DNA of 53,425 nucleotides from positions 1 through 53,425 of the forward strand of contig NZ_RCZD01000021.1 in the NCBI RefSeq assembly GCF_006438725.1, read 5' to 3'. A program made the position numbers and the translations under genes. Origin of the DNA: Ewingella americana (lineage in GTDB: Bacteria; Pseudomonadota; Gammaproteobacteria; Enterobacterales; Enterobacteriaceae). Positions 1 to 8,512 of the stretch are shown here, piece after piece (position 1 is the first letter of the stretch; each line of letters begins with the position of its first letter). The notes below the pieces were generated by a model that had not been told where the DNA came from, did no database searches, and worked only from the letters and a program-made list of their open reading frames with translations.

Positions 1-216
1 ATGATGGCAGACATCTTTGATGGATAAATCACGCAACAACCCCATCATCAGGATGAGCCATACAGCCTGCTCAGCAGGCAGACGACGCCTGCGAATACTG
101 GCCTTCTGGCAGGCAGTCAGGGCCTGGTGGATCCAGAGAGGGTCAAGTGAACGTGAAAAGGCATCGATCTCAGAGGAGAAAGCATCAACAACAAAATCCA
201 TGTCATCTTCAGACAT
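1..216 (-). CDS. IS4-family transposase, N-terminal fragment
   Basis: The ATG at 216-214 opens a 72-codon reading frame that runs off the window. It begins MSEDDMDFVVDAF and contains LDPLWIHQAL and a KASIRRRRLPAEQ segment, which is the N-terminal domain of IS4-type transposases (the Nterm_IS4 family). The DDE catalytic domain lies outside the window, so intactness cannot be judged. The start codon directly follows the T-run of a terminator-like hairpin and has no clear Shine-Dalgarno sequence, which suggests weak or structure-controlled translation. An identical copy is at 53210-53425. Confidence 0.88.
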   Translation of the reverse strand, partial: MSEDDMDFVVDAFSSEIDAFSRSLDPLWIHQALTACQKASIRRRRLPAEQAVWLILMMGLLRDLSIKDVCHH

Positions 217-250
217 AAAAAATCCGGGAACAGAAGGCTGTTCCCGGATT
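217..250 (-). terminator. Intrinsic terminator inside the IS, upstream of its transposase
   Basis: On the minus strand the 13-bp perfect stem AATCCGGGAACAG / CTGTTCCCGGATT has a CCTT loop and is followed by six T residues that abut the transposase ATG. It should stop transcripts reading in from the D-aminopeptidase-like operon, and it may mask transposase initiation on any read-through transcript. Confidence 0.8.
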
Positions 251-298
251 GTCTCTTACTGGCAGGATCGTTCAAGTACTCTTAAACGATCGGCATTA

Positions 299-318
299 TT
301 CCATCGGAAGGCTTTTTT
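299..318. terminator. Remnant of an intrinsic terminator split by the IS
   Basis: The 11 bp next to the IS, TTCCATCGGAA, form a perfect inverted repeat (TTCC-ATC-GGAA) and are followed by GGCTTTTTT. If they are the target-site duplication, the original site would have read AAAAAAGCC-TTCCATCGGAA-GGCTTTTTT, a strong bidirectional terminator for the minus-strand operon. The other half lies outside the window, so the reconstruction is inference. Confidence 0.55.
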
Positions 319-339
319 GCATCTATTCGCCGCAGAGAC

Positions 340-1908
340 CTATGCCGTGGGTTTCCAGTTGATACGGCATTCATCACGACGGAAACTCAGCACCCGGCTG
401 CGGTTGGAGATCAACTTCACGCTATAGCCCTGGAAATAGAGGCAGAACGATTTTTGCCACGGACCGTCAGGCATTTCTACCAGCAAACGTCCCTGACCGA
501 GCGACGTCAGCGTGCCATGGCTGCGCTGAGGACCGACGCCCATCACGAACTGATCCCCTTCGATATCGAACGCGGCTTTTGATTCAGGGTGCAACCAGCG
601 GCCCTGCACCATTTCCAGACAGTTATTGGTTTCGACCGGCACAAAGTGGCGTGGTGCGTGCCCTATTTCCCCTTGTATGGTGTGCCCGTCCCAGCGCAGA
701 CGCATGGGCATATGGGCGGACAGCGAAATGGCCTCGTGTTTATCCGTGCCCTGATACAAATTGTCACCGGACCCCAAATAGCTGGCGACGCCCTGACTGA
801 CTTTCAGCCAGTAAGGCTCGGCGACGCTGGCATAGAGTCCATCAGGAATGGCCGTGCTGCGCGCGGGGAGTGGGCTTCCGAGCAGGGTCGCCATTACTTC
901 AAGTGCCGCGCTGGAGGCAGTGGTATCTTCGCGGTTGGAGACCAGCGCCACACCGGCATCCAGCTCAGGATGCAGCAGGAAGTAGGTTTTATAACCGGCG
1001 TGCGAACCGCCGTGGCCGTAGACCTGATAGCCGCCGATCGTCGTGGAGGTAATGCCCAGCCCATAAGCAGAAGGAATTCCCCCGTGCAGGTGACGCGGTG
1101 CGGAGAGTCTTTCCAGCACACCGGCACCTGGACCGCTGTTCGCTAACAGGCTTTGCAGCCATAGCGTGAGCGAGCGCAGGCTGCCGGTCAGGCTGCCTGA
1201 GGCCGACAGATGCAACCCGGCGCTGGCCGTTTTCCAGCCGGAAGTGTCTTTCCAGTAGCCGGGGATCAGGCCAGGAACCACATCAAACCAGGTTTCCGGG
1301 GCGTGCAGTGCGATGTCCAGCGGTCGGGCAATGTGCTGTTGCAGCAGGTCTTCAAACAAAATTCCTTTGCTGTTTAGAATCGCTTCAACCAGACGGTAGC
1401 CGGTATTGGAGTAGGATATTTCAGTGCCCGCCGGGAAGTTCAGCGAGCCTTCCTGGGAGAGAAATTCAAGAATAGCGGCCGGTTCACTGGCGGTATAGAC
1501 CGACACGCCAAGCAGCGAGAGGGTTTCGCGCACGTCGGGCAAGCCACCGGTCATATCCAGCGCCTGACCGAGGGTGACTTCTGACATCGGGGCTTTCAGC
1601 TGGGGCAGATACTGGCCGAGAGTATCATTGAGGGATAATCCCGCATCACTGCAATATAGCGCCAGCGCCGCGAAAATATGCTTGGTCACCGAGGCGTAGC
1701 GCACTACGTTATCAATAGTGAAACGTTCACCGGTAGTGAGATTTGCCAGGCCGCCTTCGGCATGGCCGCGAAGGGCGAGGCTGTCAAACACGGCGATAGC
1801 GCCACCGGGTTCCCCGGGCTGGTTCCATTGGTCGGTAATGTGTTTGGCAGCAGTCAGTGCCGCCTGCCACTGCAACGACTTCTGTGATGCTGATAGGGTG
1901 GATGTCAT
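340..1908 (-). CDS. Serine hydrolase of the D-aminopeptidase type (S12 / beta-lactamase fold)
   Basis: 522 aa, close to the roughly 520 aa of the Ochrobactrum D-aminopeptidase. It has the three motifs of penicillin-recognising serine hydrolases: SVTK (S73, K76), YSN (Y164) and, instead of KTG, HGG at 297-299, which is the variant typical of D-aminopeptidases and other S12 esterases or peptidases. The region after about residue 340 would be the two lipocalin-like barrels of that family. There is no signal peptide, so it is probably cytoplasmic. The start at 1908 is preceded by AAGGGGAAAAGGA. It is the last gene of the peptide transporter operon, 77 bp after the second ATPase. The likely role is removal of N-terminal D-residues from imported peptides; an esterase-like activity is the alternative. 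Confidence 0.8.
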   Translation of the reverse strand: MTSTLSASQKSLQWQAALTAAKHITDQWNQPGEPGGAIAVFDSLALRGHAEGGLANLTTGERFTIDNVVRYASVTKHIFAALALYCSDAGLSLNDTLGQYLPQLKAPMSEVTLGQALDMTGGLPDVRETLSLLGVSVYTASEPAAILEFLSQEGSLNFPAGTEISYSNTGYRLVEAILNSKGILFEDLLQQHIARPLDIALHAPETWFDVVPGLIPGYWKDTSGWKTASAGLHLSASGSLTGSLRSLTLWLQSLLANSGPGAGVLERLSAPRHLHGGIPSAYGLGITSTTIGGYQVYGHGGSHAGYKTYFLLHPELDAGVALVSNREDTTASSAALEVMATLLGSPLPARSTAIPDGLYASVAEPYWLKVSQGVASYLGSGDNLYQGTDKHEAISLSAHMPMRLRWDGHTIQGEIGHAPRHFVPVETNNCLEMVQGRWLHPESKAAFDIEGDQFVMGVGPQRSHGTLTSLGQGRLLVEMPDGPWQKSFCLYFQGYSVKLISNRSRVLSFRRDECRINWKPTA

Positions 1909-1985
1909 TCCTTTTCCCCTTGGTAACGTTAATCTGTGATTGAAAGGCAGCTGCAGCTGCCCGTTGAAACCGTGCTCACGGTGGC

Positions 1986-2756
1986 TTAACCCGGTTCCTC
2001 AAGACTGAGACTTAACGATCGCAACTCTGCCGTGTGCGGGTGGGTGACGCGTCCTGCCCGTAAATCGTCTGCGCTCAGAAGCTCGACCATTTCACCACCG
2101 ATCATCACTCCGATTCTGGTGCAAAGGTGCGTAACGACCGCTAAATTGTGGCTAACCAGAATATAAGTCAGCTTGCGGCGTTCTCGCAGGTCAGTCAGCA
2201 GGTTGAGGATCTCCGCTTGTACTGAAACATCCAGTGCTGAGGTCGGCTCATCCAGCAGCAGGATTTCCGGTTCGGAAATCAGCGCCCGGGCAATGGCTAC
2301 ACGCTGTCGTTGCCCACCAGAAAGCTGATGCGGAAAGCGAAAACGCACCGATTGCGGTAATCCAACCTCACTCAACGCATCGGTAATGCGTTTCTCGATG
2401 TTAAGAAAACCGTGCACGATCAGCGGTTCGCTCAGGATACGGTCAATGGTTTGTCGCGGATGCAACGAACCATACGGGTCCTGAAACACCATCTGTACGC
2501 GGCGGTAAAAGCGTTTTTGCCGCACCGGCTGTTGTGCCTCTCCGCCAATCGTCATGCCGCCGGACCACGCCTGATTCAGCCCCACCAAAGCGCGCAGAAT
2601 AGTCGATTTCCCCGAACCGCTTTCGCCGACGATGCCAAAACACTCGCCGGGCGCGACCGCGAAACTGACCCCTTTTACCACCTCGGTATCGCCAAAGGAA
2701 ATGCGTAAATTATCTAAGATTATCTTGGCGTTAGATTTCTCGATGCTGTCACTCAT
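1986..2756 (-). CDS. Peptide ABC transporter ATPase, DppF/NikE-like
   Basis: 256 aa from the ATG at 2756, which forms an ATGA overlap with the upstream ATPase stop; an upstream ATG at 2768 is less likely. It has Walker [10 protein letters not shown], the ABC signature LSGGQRQR and Walker [12 protein letters not shown] followed by the H-loop VSHN. It ends soon after the HPHT motif, so it is shorter than E. coli DppF (334 aa) and close in size to NikE (268 aa). It would pair with the preceding ATPase on the cytoplasmic face of the permeases. Substrate assignment as peptides rests on the flanking peptidases and the family-5 binding protein. Confidence 0.88.
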   Translation of the reverse strand: MSDSIEKSNAKIILDNLRISFGDTEVVKGVSFAVAPGECFGIVGESGSGKSTILRALVGLNQAWSGGMTIGGEAQQPVRQKRFYRRVQMVFQDPYGSLHPRQTIDRILSEPLIVHGFLNIEKRITDALSEVGLPQSVRFRFPHQLSGGQRQRVAIARALISEPEILLLDEPTSALDVSVQAEILNLLTDLRERRKLTYILVSHNLAVVTHLCTRIGVMIGGEMVELLSADDLRAGRVTHPHTAELRSLSLSLEEPG

Positions 2757-3583
2757 GATGTTTTCCACGCCTCGTCACGTACCAGCACCGGCAGCCGCGC
2801 ACGCGGGTGTTTCAGCGACGGCAGGCACTCCAGCAGGCCACGGGTATAAGGATGCTGCGCATTGAGCAGGTCACCGGCCTGTAGGGTTTCGACAATGCGA
2901 CCGGCGTACATGACCGCCACACGGTCACAGAATTTTGACACCAGCGGCAAGTCGTGACTGATCAAAATCAGCCCCATGCCCCGGCTGGAAACCAGATCGT
3001 CAAGCAGGCGCAGAATTTCCGCCTGCACCGTGGCGTCCAGCGCGCTGGTGGGTTCATCGGCGATCATCAGCTCCGGGTCCGGTGCCAGCATCATGGCGAT
3101 CATCACCCGCTGGCCCATGCCGCCGGACACTTCATGGGCATAGCGCTGGGCCACTTTATGCGGCTCGCGGATGCGTACCTGATCCAGCAAATCGATGGCA
3201 GCTGCCATCGCCTGTTTTTTACTGCCGCCTTTGTGGGTATGCCAGGCTTCGGCTATCTGTTTACCTATCGGCATCACCGGATTGAGCGAATATTTCGGGT
3301 CCTGCAAAATGAAACCCACCCGTTTGCCACGGATCTGCCGCATCTGCTTTTCGCTGGTATTACGCAGATCGATACCGTCGAATGAGAGGGTGTCGGCGCG
3401 GCATTTGGCGCTGGCGGGCAGCAGATTCATCAGACAACGTGCGGTCAGGGATTTCCCCGAGCCACTTTCGCCTACGATGCCGAACTTCTCTTTACCGAGG
3501 GAAAGTGACACACCGCGCACGGCGTCGAAATTGCCGCTGCGGCTCTCAAAGGTAATGTGCAAATTTTTGATATCGACCAGCAT
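2753..3583 (-). CDS. Peptide ABC transporter ATPase, DppD/NikD-like
   Basis: 276 aa. It has Walker [16 protein letters not shown], the signature VSGGMGQR and Walker [13 protein letters not shown], and ends after the [14 protein letters not shown] segment typical of the Opp/Dpp/Nik ATPases, without a long C-terminal extension. The start is preceded by AAGGAG and shares one base with the permease stop (TGATG), which indicates translational coupling. It is the first of two ATPases that would form a heterodimer. Confidence 0.88.
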   Translation of the reverse strand: MLVDIKNLHITFESRSGNFDAVRGVSLSLGKEKFGIVGESGSGKSLTARCLMNLLPASAKCRADTLSFDGIDLRNTSEKQMRQIRGKRVGFILQDPKYSLNPVMPIGKQIAEAWHTHKGGSKKQAMAAAIDLLDQVRIREPHKVAQRYAHEVSGGMGQRVMIAMMLAPDPELMIADEPTSALDATVQAEILRLLDDLVSSRGMGLILISHDLPLVSKFCDRVAVMYAGRIVETLQAGDLLNAQHPYTRGLLECLPSLKHPRARLPVLVRDEAWKTS

Positions 3584-4509
3584 CAGCGCTCCTTAGGATC
3601 GAGGACGTCACGCAGGCCGTCGCCGATAAAGTTAAACGCCAGAGACGTCATGAATATCGCCAGGGCCGGGATCAGCGGCACCCACCACTCTTCGAACAGG
3701 AAACGGCGGGCGGTGGCGATCATCGCCCCCCATTCCGGCGAAGGCGGCTGCGCGCCCATGCCCAGAAAGCCCAGACTGGCAGCGGTAATAATGATCGAAC
3801 TCATGTCGAGCGTGATACGTACCACCAGACTCGGTACGCACAGCGGCATGATGTGCCGCCAGATGATACGGGCTGAGGTGGCACCCGTCAGACGGCAGGC
3901 CGCGATGTAATCCGTGCCGCGCACCTGCATGGTTTCGGCGCGGGCCAGACGCGCATAAGGCGGCCAGGCGGTGAGGGCGATGGCCAGGATGGCGCTCTCA
4001 ATGCCCGGTTTCAGCGCGGCGACAAACGCCAGAGCCAGAATCAGACGTGGGAACGCGAGGAAAATATCGGTGATGCGCATCAGGATGCGGTCCAGCAGGC
4101 CACCGGTATACCCGGCCACGCAACCAATCAGCAAGCCGAGCGGTGCGACAATCGCCACCACGGTGATCACCATGCCGAGCGTGATCCGCCCGCCGTAAAG
4201 TATTCGGCTGAAGGTATCCCGGCCCAGCTCATCGGTTCCCAGCCAGTGCAGCGAGGAAGGTTTTGCCAGACGGTTAGCCAGATCCTGAGTGCCAGGCTCG
4301 TAAGGGGTCAGCAGCGGCGCACAGAGGGAAATGATTAACACCAGCAGCACGGTAAACAGGCCAATCACTGCCAGCGGATTGGCGCGCAGGCCCAGCCACA
4401 GGCGGTAACGGCGTCCCCAGACGGCCTGCGTTCGTGTCAGCGGCGTATCGGCCAGCAACCAGGCGCGAGTACCTGCGCGGGGGTGCGGTAAAGCAGGGAT
4501 AGTGGTCAT
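3583..4509 (-). CDS. Peptide ABC transporter permease, DppC/OppC-like
   Basis: 308 aa. A hydrophilic N-terminus of about 40 aa precedes a first membrane segment (LAVIGLFTVLLVLIISLC). This is followed by the conserved FGTDELGRDxxSR-like motif (here LGTDELGRDTFSR) and the EAA loop region with TGATSARIIWRHIMP. Five to six membrane segments are expected. The start overlaps the DppB-like stop by 4 nt (ATGA). It forms the inner-membrane channel with the next permease. Confidence 0.9.
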   Translation of the reverse strand: MTTIPALPHPRAGTRAWLLADTPLTRTQAVWGRRYRLWLGLRANPLAVIGLFTVLLVLIISLCAPLLTPYEPGTQDLANRLAKPSSLHWLGTDELGRDTFSRILYGGRITLGMVITVVAIVAPLGLLIGCVAGYTGGLLDRILMRITDIFLAFPRLILALAFVAALKPGIESAILAIALTAWPPYARLARAETMQVRGTDYIAACRLTGATSARIIWRHIMPLCVPSLVVRITLDMSSIIITAASLGFLGMGAQPPSPEWGAMIATARRFLFEEWWVPLIPALAIFMTSLAFNFIGDGLRDVLDPKER

Positions 4510-5519
4510 TTTACGCGTGGGTCCAGAAGTCGGTAGAGGAGGTCGGCGAACAGATTGAGCATGACGTAAATCGCGCCAATCAGCAGCGTGGAGCCAATCA
4601 CCGGGTTCATATCGGCGTTCATCAGTGACACGGTGAGGTACTGCCCGAGGCCCGGCCAGGAGAAGACATTTTCCGTCACCACCGCACCTTCCAGCAGACC
4701 CGCATAGGTCAGCGCCAGCACGGTGATCAGTTGCACACCGACGGTCGGGAAGGCGTGCTTCCAGATCACCGTCTGCGCCGACAGGCCTTTGGCGCGGGCG
4801 GTGATCACAAATTCACCGCCGAGCGCGTTGAGCATAAAGGTGCGGGTCATACGGGTGATATACGCCATGCTGAAATAAGCGAGGATCAGCACCGGCTGCA
4901 CCATGTGGGCCAGTGCGTCACGAAATGCCCCCATATCACCGGCCAGCAGGGTGTCCACCGTCAGCAGCCCGGTGACCTGCGGGATCATGTCCTGATAGAT
5001 GATGTCCTGACGGCCCGGTCCCGGTGCGATACCGAGCACCGAGTAGAAAATCAGCAGACTGAGTAAGGCCAGCACAAACACCGGCAGCGAATGACCGGCC
5101 AGACACACCACGCGGATGGTCTGATCGATCCAGCTGCCCTGACGCGTTGCCGCCCAGACGCCAAGAGGAATGCCGATCAACGCCGCGATAATGATCGCGG
5201 CGGTAGCCAGTTCCAGCGTGGCGGGAAAGAAGCGCGCAATGTCCGTAATGACGGGGTTAGTGGTCACGGCTGAACGGCCTAAATCACCGTGAAACACCTG
5301 ATTGAGATAGTGGAGGAACTGCATCCAGAGGGGCTGATCCAGCCCCATTTCATGGCGAACGCGTTCGACTACCGCCTGCGGTGCGTTGTCGCCCACCGCA
5401 GCCAGGACCGGATCGGTCGGCATGACCCTGCCAATAAAAAAGGTCACCACCGACAGCCCGAACAAGGTAAGACAAACGCTGATGCAGGTACTCAGAAAAC
5501 CCTTGAGTCTCTTGCTCAC
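4506..5519 (-). CDS. Peptide ABC transporter permease, DppB/OppB-like
   Basis: 337 aa. The N-terminal segment has the family pattern FFIGRVMPTDPV and ...MGLDQPLWMQFLHYL, and the EAA loop reads ITARAKGLSAQTVIWKHAFP, typical of DppB/OppB. About six membrane segments are visible. The start overlaps the binding-protein stop by 4 nt. It is the inner-membrane partner of the DppC-like permease. Confidence 0.9.
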   Translation of the reverse strand: MSKRLKGFLSTCISVCLTLFGLSVVTFFIGRVMPTDPVLAAVGDNAPQAVVERVRHEMGLDQPLWMQFLHYLNQVFHGDLGRSAVTTNPVITDIARFFPATLELATAAIIIAALIGIPLGVWAATRQGSWIDQTIRVVCLAGHSLPVFVLALLSLLIFYSVLGIAPGPGRQDIIYQDMIPQVTGLLTVDTLLAGDMGAFRDALAHMVQPVLILAYFSMAYITRMTRTFMLNALGGEFVITARAKGLSAQTVIWKHAFPTVGVQLITVLALTYAGLLEGAVVTENVFSWPGLGQYLTVSLMNADMNPVIGSTLLIGAIYVMLNLFADLLYRLLDPRVK

Positions 5520-7111
5520 GCTTTCACAACCTTCTCATAAGGGCTGGTGCTCATCACGGTTAATACCATACCGGAAATCTCATGACGGCAGGCTGCGGTC
5601 AGCGTCGGTTGCATCATGATGGCAAACGGGCTGTTCTCCATATGTTTGGTCTGCAACTCTTCGTACAGCTTGATGCGGGTGGCCGGGTCCGGTTCGTGCA
5701 GCGCTTTCTGGCTGAGATCGGCAATCGACTGATCCTGCCAGCTGCAACGCCATGCCAGGGTACGGCTTTTGGTTTTGTCGGTGTTATCCGGGTTGCTACA
5801 GAACGCTTCGGCGTTGGAGTTCGGGTCAAAATAGTCCGCGCCCCATTGGGTGAAGGCCAGTTGCTGCTGACGGGCGCGCATTTTGGTCAAAACCTGGCGG
5901 CTTTCGGCGGCCAGTAGGGTCACCCTGATACCGATTTCCGCCAGGTTGGCCTGCAATGCCTGCACGATGTCAGCCTGCGGCGAAGAGGAGTAGTGATCGA
6001 GGGTGATTTCAAAACCGTTCGGGAAACCGGCTTCGGCCATCAGCGCTTTGGCCTTTGCCACATCCCGCTTGTACATGATGGTGTTGACCGCCGCCGGGAA
6101 GCCTTCGGGCAGGAAACTCTGATGCACTTTGTGGGTCAGCGGCACAATATGCTGCTGGATATTGTCGTAATCGATGGCCCATTTGATGGCTTGCCACACC
6201 TGCGGTTTAGACAGGTTTGGGTGCGCGGTGTTGGCGGAAAGCATCATGGTAGCGGCGATACCTTTGCGCACCAGCGTGAAGTTTTTATCGTCAACCAGCG
6301 GACGCAACTGCTCGGTGTTCAGGTCACGGGCAATATCGATATCGCCTTTTTTCAGCATCAGCAGTTGCGCAGAAGGATCGACGATGTGGCGCAGGATAAT
6401 GCGCTGAATCTTACCGGCGTGTGGGTTGTTTTTATTGGTTTCCAGAATGACCGACTCACTGACTTTCCAGTCACGCAGTTTGAACGCACCGGAACCGGCG
6501 CTGTTTTTCTTCAGCCAGGCGTTACCCAAATCATCACCGACCTGATTCGCCATACAGGCCGATTTCTGCACGATGCTGCCGACGTTGGCACTCAGGCAGT
6601 ACAGCAGGAAGGATTCAGAGGCCGGTTCGGCGGTTTTGATCACCAGCGTTTCGGCGTCCGGCGCGCTGATAAAGCTCGCCACGTTGTCTTTGGTGTAGCC
6701 GAACTGGTTGATGATATAGGCCGGGCTTTTGTCCAGTTTCACCGAGCGCTGCAAAGAGAACGCGGCATCTTCGGCGGTGACAGGCTGGCCGTCAGCCCAT
6801 TTGGCTTTCGGGTCCAGTTTAAAGGTGAAGGTTTTCATGTCAGGAGAGGCGATCCAGGACAGGGCCAGGTCACCTTCAATTTCATCGGGGGAAGCCAGTT
6901 TTGGTTTCACCAGTTGCTGGTACATATTGCCGGTGATTTCACTGCCGACCGATTCAAAGCCTTCGTGCGGGTCAAGGCTGGTAATAATGTCGAGTTTGAT
7001 CGCCATCACCAGAATAGAGGTTGGGGTGGCCGCAAAGACGGGTTCAAAGCTCAAATAGGACAAAACAGGAACAGCAGCAAAACCGGTAACAAATTGACGC
7101 CTGGTAACCAT
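5516..7111 (-). CDS. Peptide-binding periplasmic protein, family 5 (SBP_bac_5)
   Basis: 531 aa from the ATG at 7111, chosen because GGAG lies 5 nt upstream and the protein then starts MVTRRQFVTGFAAVPVLSYL. This is an export signal with a twin-arginine-like TRRQF motif and cleavage probably after VFAA. An in-frame start at 7213 would bury the signal. The mature protein has the family-5 pattern: KLDPKAKWADGQPVTAEDAAFSLQR near residue 100 and a later VAKAKALMAEAGFPNG segment. It is the first gene of the five-gene transporter operon and would set its specificity. Export through Tat is inference. Confidence 0.88.
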   Translation of the reverse strand: MVTRRQFVTGFAAVPVLSYLSFEPVFAATPTSILVMAIKLDIITSLDPHEGFESVGSEITGNMYQQLVKPKLASPDEIEGDLALSWIASPDMKTFTFKLDPKAKWADGQPVTAEDAAFSLQRSVKLDKSPAYIINQFGYTKDNVASFISAPDAETLVIKTAEPASESFLLYCLSANVGSIVQKSACMANQVGDDLGNAWLKKNSAGSGAFKLRDWKVSESVILETNKNNPHAGKIQRIILRHIVDPSAQLLMLKKGDIDIARDLNTEQLRPLVDDKNFTLVRKGIAATMMLSANTAHPNLSKPQVWQAIKWAIDYDNIQQHIVPLTHKVHQSFLPEGFPAAVNTIMYKRDVAKAKALMAEAGFPNGFEITLDHYSSSPQADIVQALQANLAEIGIRVTLLAAESRQVLTKMRARQQQLAFTQWGADYFDPNSNAEAFCSNPDNTDKTKSRTLAWRCSWQDQSIADLSQKALHEPDPATRIKLYEELQTKHMENSPFAIMMQPTLTAACRHEISGMVLTVMSTSPYEKVVKA

Positions 7112-7365
7112 AATAACTCCCATGATGTTGATAGTTAAATCAAAAATAGAAAATGACTCTGGTGAACCCTTGACTTGAAAGCATGCTGGTGGTTTTAATT
7201 GAAAATCAGCCACGCGTTTAACACGCTGTTCTTACATCTCAGAAAAACTAATCTGAAAATGCGAACACCTGGTCATCGGTAGTGCAGTAACGGGCGTTAA
7301 ATGCACCGTGGACGAGCAAAATGTCAGCGGTTTTTGTCATGCTTAACCAAGGGTAGACCTTTTTT

Positions 7366-8478
7366 ATGAATAACGTAGCGCACGGAACTGAAGCCTTAAT
7401 GCCGGTATTTGACGGACATAACGATGTTTTATTGCAACTTTGGAATGCACATCGCGAAGATCCGGCACGGACTTTCCTTAATGGTCCTGCCAGCGGGCAG
7501 ATGGATTTGCCGCGCTGTCGTGAAGCAGGCTTTGCCGGCGGGCTTTTTGCTGCCTGGGTGCCGTCTCCACGCTTTGACTCTGCAAGTAGCGTGCCGGATC
7601 TGACTATCGACCCACGTTTTTTACTGGAAGGTACTCAAAAACATGCGGATTTTTCGCCGACCCCTTCTTTCGAATTTGCGCGTGACGTCACAATTGGCAT
7701 GATGGCTTTTTTGCTGCGTATTGAAGCGCAGTCGCAGGGCGCGGTGAAAATTTGCCGCAGCGCAAAAGAGATTCGCGGGGCGATGCAAAATCAGGCATTA
7801 GCTGTAGTTATGCATATTGAAGGGGCGGAGGGCATTGACCCGGAGCTCTACACCCTCGACGTGTTGTACCAGATGGGGCTGCGCACGCTTGGGCCGGTGT
7901 GGAGCCGCCCGAACATCTTCGGTCACGGCGTGCCGTTTAAATTCAACACCACGCCAGATACCGGACCAGGTCTGACCGACCTTGGCGTGAAGCTGGTTGA
8001 GACCTGTAACCGCAAACGCATCATGGTGGACTTGTCGCACCTCAACGAAAAAGGCTTCTGGCAGGTGGCGGAGATTTCAGACGCGCCGCTGGTGGCCAGC
8101 CACTCCAACGCATTTTCGCTCTGCGCGCAGTCGCGCAACCTGACTGACCGGCAGCTGGAAGCCATCAAAGAGACACAGGGTTTTGTGGGCCTGAACTTTG
8201 CCACGCCATTCCTGCGTGCAGACGGTACGCGTGATGCGGATACCGGCACCGATGACTATCTGCGTCATCTGGACTATCTGCTGGAAAAACTGGGTGAAGA
8301 TCACGTGGGCTTTGGTTCAGATTTTGACGGCACCTCAATGGCACCTTTTATGCAGGATGTGAGCGGTTTACCGGTGCTGATTAACGCCATGCGTGAGGCC
8401 GGTTATGGGGAAGCGCTGATCAGCAAGATTGCGCATAAGAACTGGATCAACGTGCTGGAAAGAACCTGGGGGGAATGA
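7366..8478 (+). CDS. Membrane-type (M19) dipeptidase
   Basis: 370 aa, renal-dipeptidase family. Metal ligands are visible with the same spacing as in the human enzyme: H18 and D20 (DGHND), E152 (HIEGAEG), H225 (VDLSHL) and H246 (ASHSN). A late FGSDFDGT motif is also typical. It has no signal peptide. Enzymes of this family hydrolyse dipeptides and often accept a C-terminal D-residue. It is transcribed divergently from the peptide transporter, with a 254-bp intergenic region (7112-7365) in which I see no clear operator. The ribosome binding site is weak. Confidence 0.9.
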   Translation: MNNVAHGTEALMPVFDGHNDVLLQLWNAHREDPARTFLNGPASGQMDLPRCREAGFAGGLFAAWVPSPRFDSASSVPDLTIDPRFLLEGTQKHADFSPTPSFEFARDVTIGMMAFLLRIEAQSQGAVKICRSAKEIRGAMQNQALAVVMHIEGAEGIDPELYTLDVLYQMGLRTLGPVWSRPNIFGHGVPFKFNTTPDTGPGLTDLGVKLVETCNRKRIMVDLSHLNEKGFWQVAEISDAPLVASHSNAFSLCAQSRNLTDRQLEAIKETQGFVGLNFATPFLRADGTRDADTGTDDYLRHLDYLLEKLGEDHVGFGSDFDGTSMAPFMQDVSGLPVLINAMREAGYGEALISKIAHKNWINVLERTWGE

Positions 8479-8483
8479 GTTTT

Positions 8484-8503
8484 CCTCCCCTTTGCAGGGG
8501 AGG
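8484..8503. terminator. Hairpin between convergent dipeptidase and uxuA
   Basis: CCTCCCC-TTTGCA-GGGGAGG forms a 7-bp GC stem in the 34-bp gap between two convergent genes. There is no proper T-run on either strand, only TTTT before the stem on the plus strand. It may slow both polymerases but is not a canonical terminator. Confidence 0.4.
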
Positions 8504-8512
8504 ATGTCGCTA

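Larger units (their letters stand above)
1..298 (-). mobile_element. IS4-family insertion sequence, partial (5' end only)
   Basis: The outer terminus reads TAATGCCGATCGTTTAAG from position 298 inward, which matches the TAATGCCGATC start typical of IS4-group elements. It is followed by an imperfect palindrome (GATCGTTTAAG-AGTA-CTTGAACGATC), an intrinsic-terminator hairpin and the start of a transposase gene reading out of the window. The same 298 bp recur, inverted and without a visible difference, at 53128-53425. Identity stops exactly at 298, so this is the IS boundary. The element is cut by the window edge. The insertion lies 41 bp downstream of the D-aminopeptidase-like gene. Confidence 0.9.

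Noticed and set aside
589-1146. Antisense frame in the D-aminopeptidase-like gene
   Set aside because: Shadow of a strongly supported gene on the other strand, with no start signal or recognisable domain.
5993-7138. 381-codon antisense frame in the binding-protein gene
   Set aside because: Complementary-strand shadow rich in F, H, R and Q as expected from an antisense frame; the minus-strand protein has clear family features.
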